Notes: generated by a model from the letters alone, not told the origin. 50,473 bases of DNA from Zygnema cylindricum (GCA_037447655.1 JBBHKE010003410.1:1-50473); one strand, 5' to 3'; positions 40,196 to 50,473 are shown, numbered from the stretch's first letter. A program made the numbers and translations.

Positions 40196-41199
40196 AAATT
40201 GTTTTATCTTAGCTTCCATTGTTGTTATAATTGACTTTATTACTGTGAATTTACACTGTTTCTTTTATTCATTTTGTCTTTTTTCATTTTGATTCATGTG
40301 TATCCTGATGACTTTTTCGTATTGAATTGTATTTAATGTGATCGACATGTTCTCTTTTGTGTATCATCCTTACATGCCGACATTATGACTTCATGTATCA
40401 TACTGCTCACGCTTACCTTGATCGTACTGTACTTATATTACATGGAATAATATGGTTTTTTATTCATTGCATTTGATTGTTTTCTTCTCGGTCAAAATGT
40501 GAAAATGATGCACAATAAAAGCGGGCGTCTTTCTTGATAGTCATAATCTTATCCATATACTGTTAAAACTCGCTCTTCATGGACCAGCGACGAACCAATG
40601 TCGGCGTTGTAAGTCCATGCGATGATGAATGGTCGTCGTTTCATTGGCAGCAAATCAATAGGGCAGACTCTGTTTTGTCGGAGATAACGACGAAATGGAT
40701 GATTGTTTCGGATTTTAGTCCAGCAACAAGGCAGTCTCGCCGCTGATAAGGAAAAAAATATATCATGAAAGTGCCCGTTCATAAAGTGACAACAATTAAA
40801 ATTCTTCGATGGATGACTAATCGACGACGAAGCGTACTCGTCGTTGATTATTTTATGATATACAAAGCATAAAAGTCCATACATCCTGTGTACAGACACA
40901 CTCCATTTCTTGTATATCACTTTAATAACATATTACGATAAACAAACAATAAAATTTAAATGAAACTGATTCGCCATTATGAACAACATGTAAATTTTTT
41001 AAAAAACATCATTGTATTATCCCAAAGAAAATGGTACACACATAAAATCTTGTTTGTCCTACGAAGTGAATAGCTACTAAACTTCAATAATTGCCTACAT
41101 TAGGCTGCCATGATTATCACTTCTATTCCTACTCGATAGTTCAACAACCATTCCCAAACTACGATTTAAAAAAAAACACAATGTATTTATATAAAATCT
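40196..41199. other. AT-rich, no gene recognised
   Basis: A minus-strand frame of 123 codons (40549-40920) has no clear family. It is near the transposase remnant and could be other decayed transposon sequence. Confidence 0.35.
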
Positions 41200-41700
41200 T
41201 TAAACCTCGCTGTCGCTCATCGCCCCATCGGTGAAAATACTGTCTTGCTGACTGTCAGCATCTTCAATATTTCAAAGGAATTCTCTTGCCCTTGGGCAAG
41301 GGGGTTGTAATACCTCGTCTTTGAAGTGGTTGCGGTGTTTGGCGATTATTGCTTGCAATTGCTATGTGAGCTTGTCTTTTTCCCACAGTCCGTTGCGCAA
41401 AGACAAACCACATTGAATCATGGCTTTTTGCGCATAACTCATTCTATTTTTGTCCCTCATCGCATTAACCTCTCCGATGGAGTCCCTGCTAATTTCAGAA
41501 AAAATGCCTTACCGGATCCAACCAATTGTTCGGGCCACCCACGGCTCGAAGGTTTAGCCCATTCTCCAGTTTCAATACCTTTAGCTTTCGAGCTGTCCCA
41601 TATGCAAGTCCAAACGTCCTTGATTTTAGAAATGACGAACGAGTCGGCCGGTTGAACAGGATGTGTTGCATTAGGGGGGAAGAAGGGGAGAATTGTGTTC
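41200..41700 (-). pseudogene. C-terminal remnant of a pogo/jerky-type (DDE_1) transposase
   Basis: The minus strand reads FPPNATHPVQPADSFVISK (from about 41685), resembling the LPPN.TH..QP.D segment of DDE_1 transposases of the pogo/CENP-B group. It continues with W.....K..GIETGEW, GSGKAFFLKLAG and, after a frameshift near 41490, YAQKAMIQCGLSL...GLWE and IIAKHRNHFKDEVLQP. It ends with an acidic tail at a TAA (41202-41200). An in-frame stop lies near 41370 and another near 41276. The upstream part is removed by the copia-4 LTR. The catalytic D,D,E/D core is not in the surviving piece except near its start. Family call is from memory of motif order. Confidence 0.5.
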
Positions 41701-42963
41701 TGAAATTATGTAGGCTCAATTGCCACACAGAATTCGCAGATCCAAAGAAGCTTTTCTAGATAGTACCAACTCCAAGTTGATACAAACCCAAATGAATGAC
41801 ACTTTGACACTAAAAACCGCAATACAACTTCACCCTTGTGAAGAGAAGACCTTCTGTGTGCTTAGTTCCACCACAGAATGCAAAGCTTGAACATGTGTTT
41901 TGGACAATATTCCCAACTTTGACTTTCCCACTGAATAAGTGCCACCCTGGCACGCAAAAACTATGACCGACTACACCCTTTGTGTAGCTTGGACTCCCCT
42001 GAGGCCGCAGCAAAAACAATCACTGAATTTGCTCCCCTGAGCATTAAGTTATGGCTGGTCAAAGATGACATTTGTAGTTACAAGCTCTCTTAGAGAGAGG
42101 TACCTAAATATCACTAAGTCTTGGTCTACCTACTCACGACTACCTACTACTAAACCCTAGTCTAATAGGAAGACTATATAGTTTAAGAAGGTACAATGGG
42201 AGATGTACTTATTGTACGACCATTGTACGATATTGTCTAAAAGGTGACACTTGTCAAATCGGGAGCCATGGTTCCTCCTCCCATCTTCTCCGGTATCAAA
42301 TAATGTGACGCCACGTGGCACCCCATGACGCTATCTCCGGATGCCACCAAAAGCTCACTTCGCGTGGCGGCTAGAATGCCGACCGTCGGATCAAAACATA
42401 TTTTACACGGTTCAGATTCGCGTAGATGCATGAATTGTTCCTCTTCGTTAGTCTGGTGTTAATTAGTTGTCACGTTAATGTTTATATATCATTAAAGCCT
42501 GTCACGTGTATCGTTTCGATAACGCCTTAGTGGGTAAGGCGTATCACTACAGAAATCTCCATAGACCTAAGTTCAAAACCGAACGAGAGTAGCTTTTACT
42601 TATTTGTCATTTTGTCTGGGAATTTTATATTTAAACACTTTTAAATACCTATTGTACCCAACATATCTTAACGTTGATTTATTCTATAGGGTAAAGCTAA
42701 CGGCTATTAACTACTTCAACGGCTGAAAGGTACCAGGATCAAATCCTGGTTCCGACAGTCCATTTTTTGTACAAACTAAGTATTAGCCTATTCTTTGTCT
42801 CCTTGGACATTATAGACAGCCATAGCTCTAGCTCTCTCTCCGGTCTTCAGTGACTGCAACAAGTATGGGGACTAGAGAGTTTGAGCGAGAAGCAGGCAGC
42901 CTTTGCTTTACTTACTCTATTTATTTTTCCAATACAGATCTAGAAAATACATCAATTTCAACA
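41701..42963 (-). repeat. Copia-4 3' LTR
   Basis: 1263 bp, TGTTGAAATT...AATTTCA on the minus strand. Carries GACGCCACGTGGC (42308-42320) and a core motif variant CAAGACTTAG (42123-42114). Next to the PPT AAAATAAGGGGAG (42976-42964). Confidence 0.85.
42513..42600 (+). other. tRNA-like module in the copia-4 LTR, antisense to the element
   Basis: The D-arm GCCTTAGTGGGTAAGGC forms a good stem. AAGTTCAAAACC resembles a B-box. A T-run follows (CTTTTAC). A second weaker unit at about 42690-42765 has CCAGGATCAAATCCTGG, a perfect T-arm-like hairpin. Confidence 0.35.
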
Positions 42964-42992
42964 CTCCCCTTATTTTCTAGTCTACTTTCTTT

Positions 42993-43500
42993 TCAACTCC
43001 CACTAAAACATTTTTTTTTCTTTCTTTTCCTCTTTCTTTTCTCCTCATAAAACTTTAAGTGAATACCCTCGTATTTAAAGAAGTGTATTAGATGATTTGA
43101 AATAATAATTACATCACACATTTTATTTTGCATGCCATTTTTCATAAATTCGAGCTTTTGAAGCAAGGATTTTATCCACCTCATCCATTTTTCATCCGAG
43201 CAAAATCCGAATTCCCGCTTGCAATTCAAACAACCTGCCCTATCCCCCATCTACAACACATACCCAGATGCTAACATTTTTACAAACACATCTTTATAAG
43301 CGACATCACACCAAGTAGTGAAGTCAAATCCACCCTCCCCCATTTTTTCCCAAAAACCAAGTGTTTCCACTAACTTCCTCATAAGATCTAAGTCTTCCAT
43401 ACTCTTAATTTTATCCATAATACTCAACCTATTTTCTGAACTTTCCTCACTCTCTCCCATGGAATTCTTTCCACTATCACTTTATAAATTTATTCCCAAT
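42993..43500 (-). pseudogene. Copia-4 Pol-remnant end of the gag-only ORF
   Basis: Contains MGESEESSENRLSIMDK, DLDLMRKLVETLGFWEK and FDFTTWCDV, aligned with the last 110 residues of the copia-3 ORF and sharing its deletion between RT and RNase H. One frame break near 43250 and truncation at 43500. Confidence 0.8.
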
Positions 43501-45836
43501 TTGGTTAAATTTTTGATGCGATTATAGAAGACGACCGTCATGTGCATACAACAATTGTTTTTGCCCGTCCAACTAGAAGTAAAATGTAAGGACCACATGG
43601 AAACGTTTGGCGCAAGCCAGTTCCAGTAGCAAATAAACGAACAAATGCTCGCGTGAGCGCAACATTGTATGCATTTAAAAAAAAAAAAAACATTTGTTAA
43701 CTTCTCCGATGAAAAGGTTTCCTATGATTATGCAAGAATTAGAGCGCAGGCACCCACCTTTTTTTACAATAAGGTGAGAATCAGACCTTTTCTTACAATT
43801 AGGTAAGAGAAAGAATATAGACAAGCACCTTTTATTGCGATTAGGTAAATATTGAAGCACATGTAGGCAATTTCTTCTACAATAAGGCAACATTTGGACC
43901 TGTTAGTGTAATTAGATAATAATTGGAACAGTGTCATACACATTTTCATATAAAATGACTAAAAGTAGAACACAGTCACGTCTTTAGAATCAGGTTGTCA
44001 TTGGAGCACATGCATCTTCCATTTTTTGCAATAAGGGAACAATGGCGTATAGGGAGGCACCTTTTCCACAATTAGGCTAGAATTGGAGTTAAAAATTGGG
44101 ATTCAGCTAAGGTTGCAAGTCATGGTGAAAGTAGAGTTAAGGTTGGGTTTTTTTGTTGAAATTAGGGCTATGGTGAAGGTTAAAGTTTTCGGTTATGGTG
44201 AGGAGCTTCTTGGCAAAGTTAGGGTTAAAGCTTGGGTTGGAGTCATAAGGACGTGAAAATTTCGGAGGTTTGGTAATTGTGTAGTGTTAGGCTACATTTA
44301 CGACTAAAGCTAGCTTTACCATGAGGGTTAAGAGTTATAATTGTGGTTTTAGTTGGAGATAGTTATAGTTACAAATTTTGCCATGCCAAACGCTAGTGTG
44401 AAAGAAACAAGTATCTTCTGTCACTAGAGAGATGAAACCTGAAAAACCAACCAACTTTTGGACAAAATTGGTGTTCTATTTTTAAAAAGTTGAATTTGCA
44501 AAAAGTATCTATGAATTTTACTAAATTTATTACTTACTCCTAATAGGTTGAGTAAAGATCTAGTCAATTCCTGCATTTTTATTACAAGAAAAATCCTCTC
44601 GCTTAAACTAAATTATTATTCTCTTTCATTCACCTCTTTGTTAGCATCTACTTTTTGAAACAACGATGTCTCCTTTTGGTGACAGTTTTAACAACAGGTT
44701 ATTTTATTCGTAAAAGTGTTTTGGTGAAAACCAAACATGATTTACAGTGGATAAGCATTGTTGGTTGTGCTTTCAAAACATGTTGACTAGTGATAATATC
44801 TCTTAAAAGCGTTATAAATTTAAGAAATAAATAGAGTTTCAATACCGTTTAGAATCTGAAGAAATTAGTGAATTATGCAAATGTTAGTGTCGATTAACGA
44901 AATTAACAAACAATTTTTCAAATTGTAATCCACACTATTTATGGTATAGGTAACCAGTTTTTCTGGTAAATATTGATAGAAATTCACCTAATTTATAGTG
45001 AACACCTAAATAGAAAACCACACTACCTATCGTAAATACTATAATTTAAAATGTCGTAAACTAGTCAATGTCGTAACCAAAATCTTAGCAAATGTGGTTG
45101 CAAATGCACACCAGGAATAGTAAATACTTGTGAAAAAAAATTATGCAATCATGGTAAATGTTGTAACTAGGAACGTTGTACCACTATTTATGGTAAAATG
45201 CCAAAACCTGCTTATTTTTGGCAATGACATTAAAATTCCGCACTTATTTGTTATTTGTTTGAAGTCTTAAATATTTCAGAAAATATTATGGACGATGTTG
45301 TCCTAAGAGTCATGTAAAATCCACAAACATCATATAAAACATTTTACTCAAATTTTTTTTTTGCTTGATGAAATTAAAGTTCAACGAGATCTGTACTACT
45401 ATTGAATTAGAACAAATGAAGACTAATATAGCAAACAAATAAAACATTTGAAGCATCTAAGTTGATGACAATACACACAATTGTACAAAGAAAATATGTT
45501 AACTAATTGAATTCAAAATAGAGCTGGTGAACCCAGAGAAAACCAATTAATATTATTCAAAAGATGCGCTTCCGAAAAAAGGGAGAAACGAAAAAAAAAA
45601 AAAAAAAGGAAACAATGGGAGAAGAAAATACAAAAAGGCCAGACGGAAATTTTATAAATTTCATCTTTTTATGTTTCCTGCAATGAAGTAGATCACAACA
45701 TTCAACAACTTTGTGAGTGTCTGTTAAATCAAAAGATGTGAAAGTTTCAAAAGATGCGAATATATTCCAAACCTAATTGATCTATTATAGACAACCTCAG
45801 TCGTATTATTGTTGAGAACGTTCGCCTTCTTTGAAT
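43501..45836. other. AT-rich, no gene; degenerate tandem repeat at 43755-44090
   Basis: 43755-44090 consists of about eight poorly conserved units of 35-50 bp built around ACAATTAGGTAAGAATTGGA. 44090-44370 repeats GGTTAAGG/TTAGGGTTAAAG-like words. 44400-45836 shows only AT-rich DNA with homopolymers (A-run at 45590). Confidence 0.5.
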
Positions 45837-47334
45837 CATAGTTCAAAAGTAGGTGAAAGTAGGGCCATACAATATGCATATCGTATGTAAAACATACAAT
45901 ATGACCTTAAGACCCATATTCTATTGGTCGCAAAATGAAAAAAAAATAGTAACAGGCTTGAGTTGCATATCGATCGATAGAGAATTAAACGTTATGTCTA
46001 AATTTTGAAAAACATTCGGACAATTTTTGTTTTCTGTGAGTTTTGAGGTATTTTTTATTTAAACCGTCAGATTTGGACGATCGGACGGTCGCTGATCAAA
46101 GTAGCGATCTAAGAAGATCACATGAAAAGCCCATAACACAACTTACGATAGGACTATCTGTCATATTAGCGTCTGCAATTTTGAAGGCCACACTAAATAA
46201 AGCCTCAAATTGACCAACCAGGCAGTATGGGACGATAAAAAAAAAATATTCCACACTGCCAAAAATATTACCAAAACCTACCCGTTGGTGGCTGCAAAAA
46301 CACTTTGGCGGTTTAGCCCTTTCCGAAAAAACTATAAACTCTCCGTACTCTCTCTCATTGCACTCTCTCGTTTTTTTTTTTTCCGGGCTTTCTTTCTCGC
46401 GGAATGTCATCCTACGCCGTGTCAGTTCGCTAAAAAATTTCGTCCGGCGGCGTGCGCTGTTCTATGCTCATACGTCATATTCGTACGTTCGTACAAGAGT
46501 GTGCACAACGCACACACATACAGTATGCCTACTCTACGCGAGTTTTGTGCCAAGTTTTGTGCGCCTACCAAAGGCCTACCATAAGAACGCCTACTTTTGA
46601 ACCATAGTTGTTCAAATCGCGCGATTTTTTCCTTTTTTGCGATTGAAACGTATAATTCGTGACTTTTGAAAAAATCGTAAAAAAACGTGTACTGTAAACT
46701 GAAACTGGAATTTTACGGAAACCTGTAAACTAATTACTGTAACTGTACATTTTTTTACGGATATGTACGGAATAAAACGGGAATATGCGTCGCACTTATT
46801 GGTACTTTCTGTTCAGTGAACTGAACAGAAATACCACGGAAGTTGTACGTTATATAATCGAAAATGTACGGACATTTTCGAAAAGAGACGTTGAACGTCA
46901 CAATAATTTCGCGCGTTCAGTTTGAAATTTGTACGGGCGTCTTCTTCAATTTTTTTTGAAAGAAGACGCCATGGAACAGAGACGAAATTGCTAAAATTGC
47001 TATCTTCGTAGCATTCGAACCCGCGAGCATCAACTTCAATATACAATCTATGGTGAACGACAGGGCTACCATTTGGTAAAGTCATTCTAATACCTTAAAG
47101 ATTGTGATAAAACTTTATGAAGTTTATTTTTTTACCGCTCATTAAACGGGAAAAACTTGCAAACTGCGTTATATGTAATAGTTTTTTGTTTTTTATGTAC
47201 GGAATAGTACGGAAGGAAATTCATTAACGATTTTTTGCGATTTGAACAAAAGGTTCAATGCGTTTGTTACGTATAATTCGTCACGTACGGTACGTTCGCA
47301 CTAAACGCCTTGAACAACTATGTTTTGAACTATA
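45837..47334 (+). mobile_element. Outer hAT-like non-autonomous element, interrupted by an inner one
   Basis: The left end CATAGTTCAAAAGTAGG and the right end CCTACTTTTGAAC plus TATA (46590-46602 and 47331-47334) form inverted repeats after the inner element is removed. The 8-bp TSD CTTTGAAT is at 45829-45836 and 47335-47342. Own length is 770 bp. The (C/T)ATAG termini and 8-bp TSD fit hAT. No transposase. Another copy starts at 23116. Confidence 0.85.
46603..47322 (+). mobile_element. Inner hAT-like non-autonomous element, 720 bp
   Basis: Perfect 13-bp inverted repeats CATAGTTGTTCAA (46603-46615) and TTGAACAACTATG (47310-47322). The 8-bp TSD TTTTGAAC is at 46595-46602 and 47323-47330. Internal hairpins: TTCTGTTCAGT-GA-ACTGAACAGAA (46807-46830) and GGCGTCTTCTTCAA with TTGAAAGAAGACGCC (46936-46970). 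Non-coding. Confidence 0.9.
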
Positions 47335-47342
47335 CTTTGAAT

Positions 47343-48322
47343 ATAGACGACGTCAAGTTCGCACTTTATTTGACAATATTTGAAAGGTGAACCAAACAAT
47401 AGCGCGATGTCAACCCATCTATCAAAATGGATGTTGCTAAATCCACACCTGTAACGTTCACACTGCAAATAATGTTTAATGTTTGTTTGTGACGTGCGGA
47501 CGCATCCCCGCGTGGAGAATAAACTGAAGTGTGAGGGTGTGGCTCCATCACGCAAAAAGTGAGGTTGTTTACTGCAAAATGTACTTTTTCGTACAAAGCC
47601 GTACTCTTCTTTTCTACCAAATTACTGAAATTAGGGTATATATTGCGTACGTCTAATAGTGTTACTTACAGCGATGCACGGTGTACTGTTTCACATTTCA
47701 AACGTTCAGGTGTATTTGTTATTTTTGTCTCAATCCCGAAGGTCAATGTTAGATTGTTAGCAGACGAATCATCTGACGTGGCCTATACAAGTGTGAAATT
47801 CTAAGGTACGGAGAATAATTATCTGACGTGGTCCGTACAAGTACCATTTTGCCATACGTGGTTCTCTAAAAGTACAATTTTGCCATGCTGTACTGTACTT
47901 TTCTTGACTACAGCAAGCAGCCCAAATGAATTCATGAACTTTCCTCTTTAATCTGCTCTTTGGTGTTCTTGCTATCCTTCTACTGTGGCACATCTTTCTT
48001 TTATCTGTCTTCACGAATCACTGCAATATGATTGCAACACCAGCAACAACAATAAACAATTACATATTTCGTTGCTTGGAGATTTAGATGGACTTCTTTC
48101 GTTCCTACTACATGATAATAACAACGGTAACAATGATTTGCTGCAAGCATTATTCAATGATGTTCATTTATTAATGGAGTAGACGGACCTTGCTCATTAT
48201 ATGATGTGATATACCATCAGCAATAAAAAGTAAGATAAAGACAATAATCTGCTGCAAGAGTATTCGTATGAAGAATTATATTTTCTGATGAAGTAGATGA
48301 AGTCATACGCGGTTCCGTGAAA
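47343..48322 (+). other. Region upstream of the OPA3-like gene
   Basis: No gene recognised. TGACGTGG occurs twice (about 47773 and 47823), each followed by a TACAAGT, and AAGTACNATTTTGCCAT occurs twice (about 47839 and 47870), perhaps an old LTR remnant or promoter repeat. An N/L-rich 65-codon frame (47985-48182) has no family. An in-frame TGA lies upstream of the chosen ATG. Confidence 0.4.
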
Positions 48323-49179
48323 ATGTATGTGCCTCTGGTCCGGTTTGTAGGCCTCGCCATAAGACAGCTTGGCAAGCCTTTGGCTGACGTAGTGAAGCGC
48401 CAAGCATCCAAGGATCCACACTTCAGGAACTCCATTATCGGATTGGCTCAGGTATATCTTCTTCTCCTCCTCAAAGACTATTTTGAGCGGTAATGCACTG
48501 ATAGTTTTCTACTGACCAGAGCTGGAAGGTGGTCCGACAGGTTAGTTTTTTTTTTTTCAAATAGAGGAACTAAAGTTTCTTCACCTGAGCAGCCAAAGGG
48601 AGATCAAATTTTGCTTTTATGATTAGAAAGAGGTGAATGTAAACCGAAGCCAAATAAGGCGGAAATGGAGCTATTTTTGTCTGTGGAACTGTTAGCAATA
48701 ATGTGGAAGTGAATGTATGCCTGTAGCTGCATGGCAGTAAATAGGAGAAGCTGCCTGAAACATAACCAAATGTTGCATGAAGTAAAAGTCAACTTGATAG
48801 AAGGATTTATCCAACGACTTAAATGCTGGAAAACTGAGTGTATTTTTTCGCCATGTGGATTGAAAGTCAGACATTTTGTCTATTCTGATGTTATCTCTGA
48901 TCTTCTATGGTCTTATTTTTTGGTCAGAATTTCCAGGTGATAAACACAAGAATGCATCGTCAATTGCATTGGCATCATGGGGAGGAGAAGATAGAGCCAC
49001 TCCGTGGAGACCATGCTGTACAAGTGGCAGCTGATCTTATCGGTGAAAGCGTCGTCTTTTTTGTAAGTGCACTGGTGTGCTTGTTTTCAATGTATGAACG
49101 GTGTTTTGTTTGTTTATTTTCTCAAGCTTTTCTGAGATGCCATTGGCTCTCTCTCTTGGCTTGGCTATCTCAAGTCTGA
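48323..49179 (+). CDS. OPA3-like protein (host gene), two exons seen: 48323-48451 and 48937-49062 or to 49179
   Basis: Exon 1 encodes 43 residues, including PLVRFVGLAIRQLGKPL and KDPHFRNSIIGLAQ. It ends at CAG with donor GTATAT (48452). Exon 2 starts after TTCCAG (48931-48936) and gives VINTRMHRQLHW then HAVQVAADLIGESVVFF. This is the order of OPA3, a small mitochondrial inner-membrane/outer-compartment protein: N-terminal hydrophobic helix, K-P-(I/L)-A, FR..I..(I/L)AQ, AA(D/E)L.GE and a C-terminal membrane segment. Both introns are phase 0. At 49063 a strong donor GTAAGT could end the exon. Reading on instead gives VSALVCLFSMYER, a plausible terminal hydrophobic segment, and a stop at 49177-49179 (123 residues total). 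I cannot choose between these. A downstream acceptor (CCACTGCAG, 49296) exists, but its frame is not OPA3-like. Confidence 0.72.
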
Positions 49180-49339
49180 TGATATCCTGCTACAGATTCT
49201 TCTTTTTAGACTTATCTTTAATTCTTTCTGATGCTTTAATGCTTTACTGCTTTATTGCTTTGGTCTCTCTCTCTCGTGCTCCCGCTCTCCACTGCAGGAG
49301 GTTCCGCTGACTCTACATTGGTTTGGAAAGTGTTCAAAA

Positions 49340-49705
49340 CTTTTCTGTTGGCCTTGTTTTTCTCTCTCTCTCCCTTCTTTCGCTCTCTCTACCTATCGTT
49401 CCGTCTCCCTGCCTTTCTTTTTCTGTCTCTATCTTTCTTTTACATTCTCTGCCTTTCTTTGCCTCTCTCTACTTTTCTTTTTCTCTGTCTACGTTTCCCA
49501 CTCTCTACCTTTCTTTCGTTTTATCTGCCTTTCGTTCCCTGTCTCTACTTTATTTTTCCTCTCTCTACCTTTCTTTCCTCTCCCTACTTTTCCCTCTCTC
49601 TACCATTCTTTCCCTCACTCTACCTTTCTTTCCCTCTCCCTACCTTTCTTTTCCTTTGTTTCCCTCTCTCACTACCTTTCTTTTCCTTTCTCTCTCTTTC
49701 TAAAC
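49340..49705. repeat. Pyrimidine-rich minisatellite
   Basis: Irregular tandem array of about 18-20 bp units around CTCTCTACCTTTCTTTCC. Plus-strand frames through it are low-complexity S/L/F/P and not genes. Confidence 0.85.
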
Positions 49706-50083
49706 AAAAACAAAGTAATAAAAAATAAAGGTAAAAATAAAGGAAAGGAAAAAGTAGAAACCATGTTTTAGATGTCCCTCCTTTTACGAAACATGCTTGT
49801 GGCTATTGCTGACGGCTGTGCCTTGCCAGTGCTGACGTCATGGTGGTATTAGACTGTTTTTGTCTTTCTAACTATTTTAGGGTTTTAAAAGCCCCGCTTA
49901 TTTTTTACATTTTCGTTTCTTCCGACTGTTTCTGTGTTTTGTGCGTTTAATGTTTTTTCCGTGTCGTTGCCGTTGTTGGTGTTGTTGTTTTTTTTTTTTG
50001 CGGGTGTTTCTGTGGTCTATTGCTGTCGTTATTTTTTTGTATCGACCTATATGGCCCCTGTGGGCCGGTGAGCCTGTCATGCA
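49706..50083. other. No gene recognised; AT-rich then T/G-rich
   Basis: Follows the minisatellite. May be intron of the OPA3-like gene or intergenic; no motif decides. Confidence 0.35.
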
Positions 50084-50330
50084 GTGGGCCTGTGCGCGCG
50101 TATGACTTGTAGATGCACATTTACACACACACGCACACGCACACGCACATACCTGGGGTGCGGGGCTGGGCGTGGGCTTGGGCAGGTGCAGGGCGTGTGG
50201 GCCGTGCGCGCGGCGGGGCTGGCGGGGCTGTGCGAGGAGGCGAGGGCGCTGGCGGGGGGATTCGAGGACTTCACAATAGCGCAAGTCGAAAGAGTGGGGA
50301 AGGGAACTGGGGGGTGGGCTCATGCTGCTG
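50084..50330 (+). other. GC-rich stretch, possible exon of unknown gene
   Basis: A (CA)n-like run (50123-50150) precedes a GC-rich block. A GTGCAG acceptor (50187-50192) could open a frame WAVRAAGLAGLCEEARALA then FEDFTIAQVERVGKG up to about 50310. The Ala/Gly-rich helical character and sharp composition change suggest coding, but no family is recognised. Confidence 0.25.
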
Positions 50331-50349
50331 GGGGGGGGGGGGGGGGGGG
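50330..50349. repeat. 20-base G homopolymer
   Basis: Followed by further G/T runs to 50430. Length is probably unreliable in the assembly. Potential G-quadruplex. Confidence 0.8.
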
Positions 50350-50473
50350 TGGGGTTTTGGGATTTTTTTTGGGGGTTTTGGTTTTTTTGTGGGGTTGATT
50401 GGTGTTTGGTTTTTTGTTTTTTTTGGGGGGGAGGGAGAGCAGTCTCTAAACTCGGCGGCAGTCATGTTGGCCA

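Larger units (their letters stand above)
41701..43500 (-). mobile_element. Copia-4: truncated relative of copia-3
   Basis: The 3' LTR (41701-42963) plus about 540 bp of internal sequence matches the 3' end of copia-3, including the same Pol deletion junction. Homology stops near 43500, and the 5' part is missing. The terminal 20 bp correspond to the gag-start segment of the other LTRs but have ATT for ATG and a TAA. Confidence 0.85.

Noticed and set aside
40549-40920. Possible PIF/Harbinger transposase on the minus strand
   Set aside because: Only a faint resemblance (an ending like EERVL); no DDE motif order could be confirmed.
44218-44240. Internal telomere repeat (TTAGGG)
   Set aside because: Single degenerate occurrences only, no tandem array.

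Overview
The window is a stretch of repeat-dominated nuclear DNA from a multicellular-type eukaryote. I see two spliceable exons of one host gene (OPA3-like) at the far right; almost everything else that can be named is transposable elements and their wreckage. Chromodomain-type Ty3/gypsy elements, Ty1/copia elements with G-box (CACGTG) and TGACGT motifs in their LTRs, an OPA3-like gene and pogo/hAT DNA transposons point to the plant/green-algal side (a streptophyte or alga would fit). I cannot name the species.

Layout. 1-492: end of a terminal-inverted-repeat DNA element that cuts copia-1. 495-21549: copia-1 (minus strand, decayed). Its 5' LTR is split by two same-family chromoviruses inserted 26 bp apart in the original target: gypsy-1 (4484-13661, TSD CTATT) and gypsy-2 (13688-21466, TSD CTCAC). 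Gypsy-1 carries a 199-bp TA-flanked MITE in its 5' LTR and a solo copia LTR (8785-9923, TSD TGAAC) in its reverse-transcriptase region. 21550-26441: unassigned DNA with an inverted duplicated fragment, one end of a hAT-like element, a 10-base assembly gap, a chromovirus LTR fragment and a MITE cluster. 26442-38498: an unclassified repeat split by copia-2 (27135-37698, TSD TGTCT), whose 3' LTR is split by copia-3 (33068-37302, minus, TSD TCCAC). Copia-3 is gag-only, with near-identical LTRs and one intact 556-residue ORF. 39098-40195: second copy of the unclassified repeat. 41200-43500: pogo-like transposase remnant abutting a truncated relative of copia-3 (copia-4). 45837-47334: two nested hAT-like elements, both with 8-bp TSDs. 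48323-49179: OPA3-like gene. 49340-50473: pyrimidine minisatellite and a GC-rich end.

How the parts relate. The copia LTRs (copia-1 to -4 and the solo LTR) form one clade. They share a TAGGACTTAG core motif and, where tested, TGTTG...CA ends. The internal elements use a half-tRNA(iMet) primer-binding site (GGTTATGGGCCCA type). The most striking feature is that the gag start codon lies inside the LTR and the gag frame runs through the LTR/PBS junction in the same codon phase in four families. Copia-3 and copia-4 look like a non-autonomous gag-bearing lineage that would need pol from a copia-2-like helper. Gypsy-1 and gypsy-2 share inactivating lesions although they inserted independently, so the lineage was already damaged when it moved.

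No autonomous element is fully intact here. The only long intact ORFs are the gag of gypsy-2 and the gag-derived ORF of copia-3. I found no rRNA, no CRISPR and no convincing functional tRNA gene.
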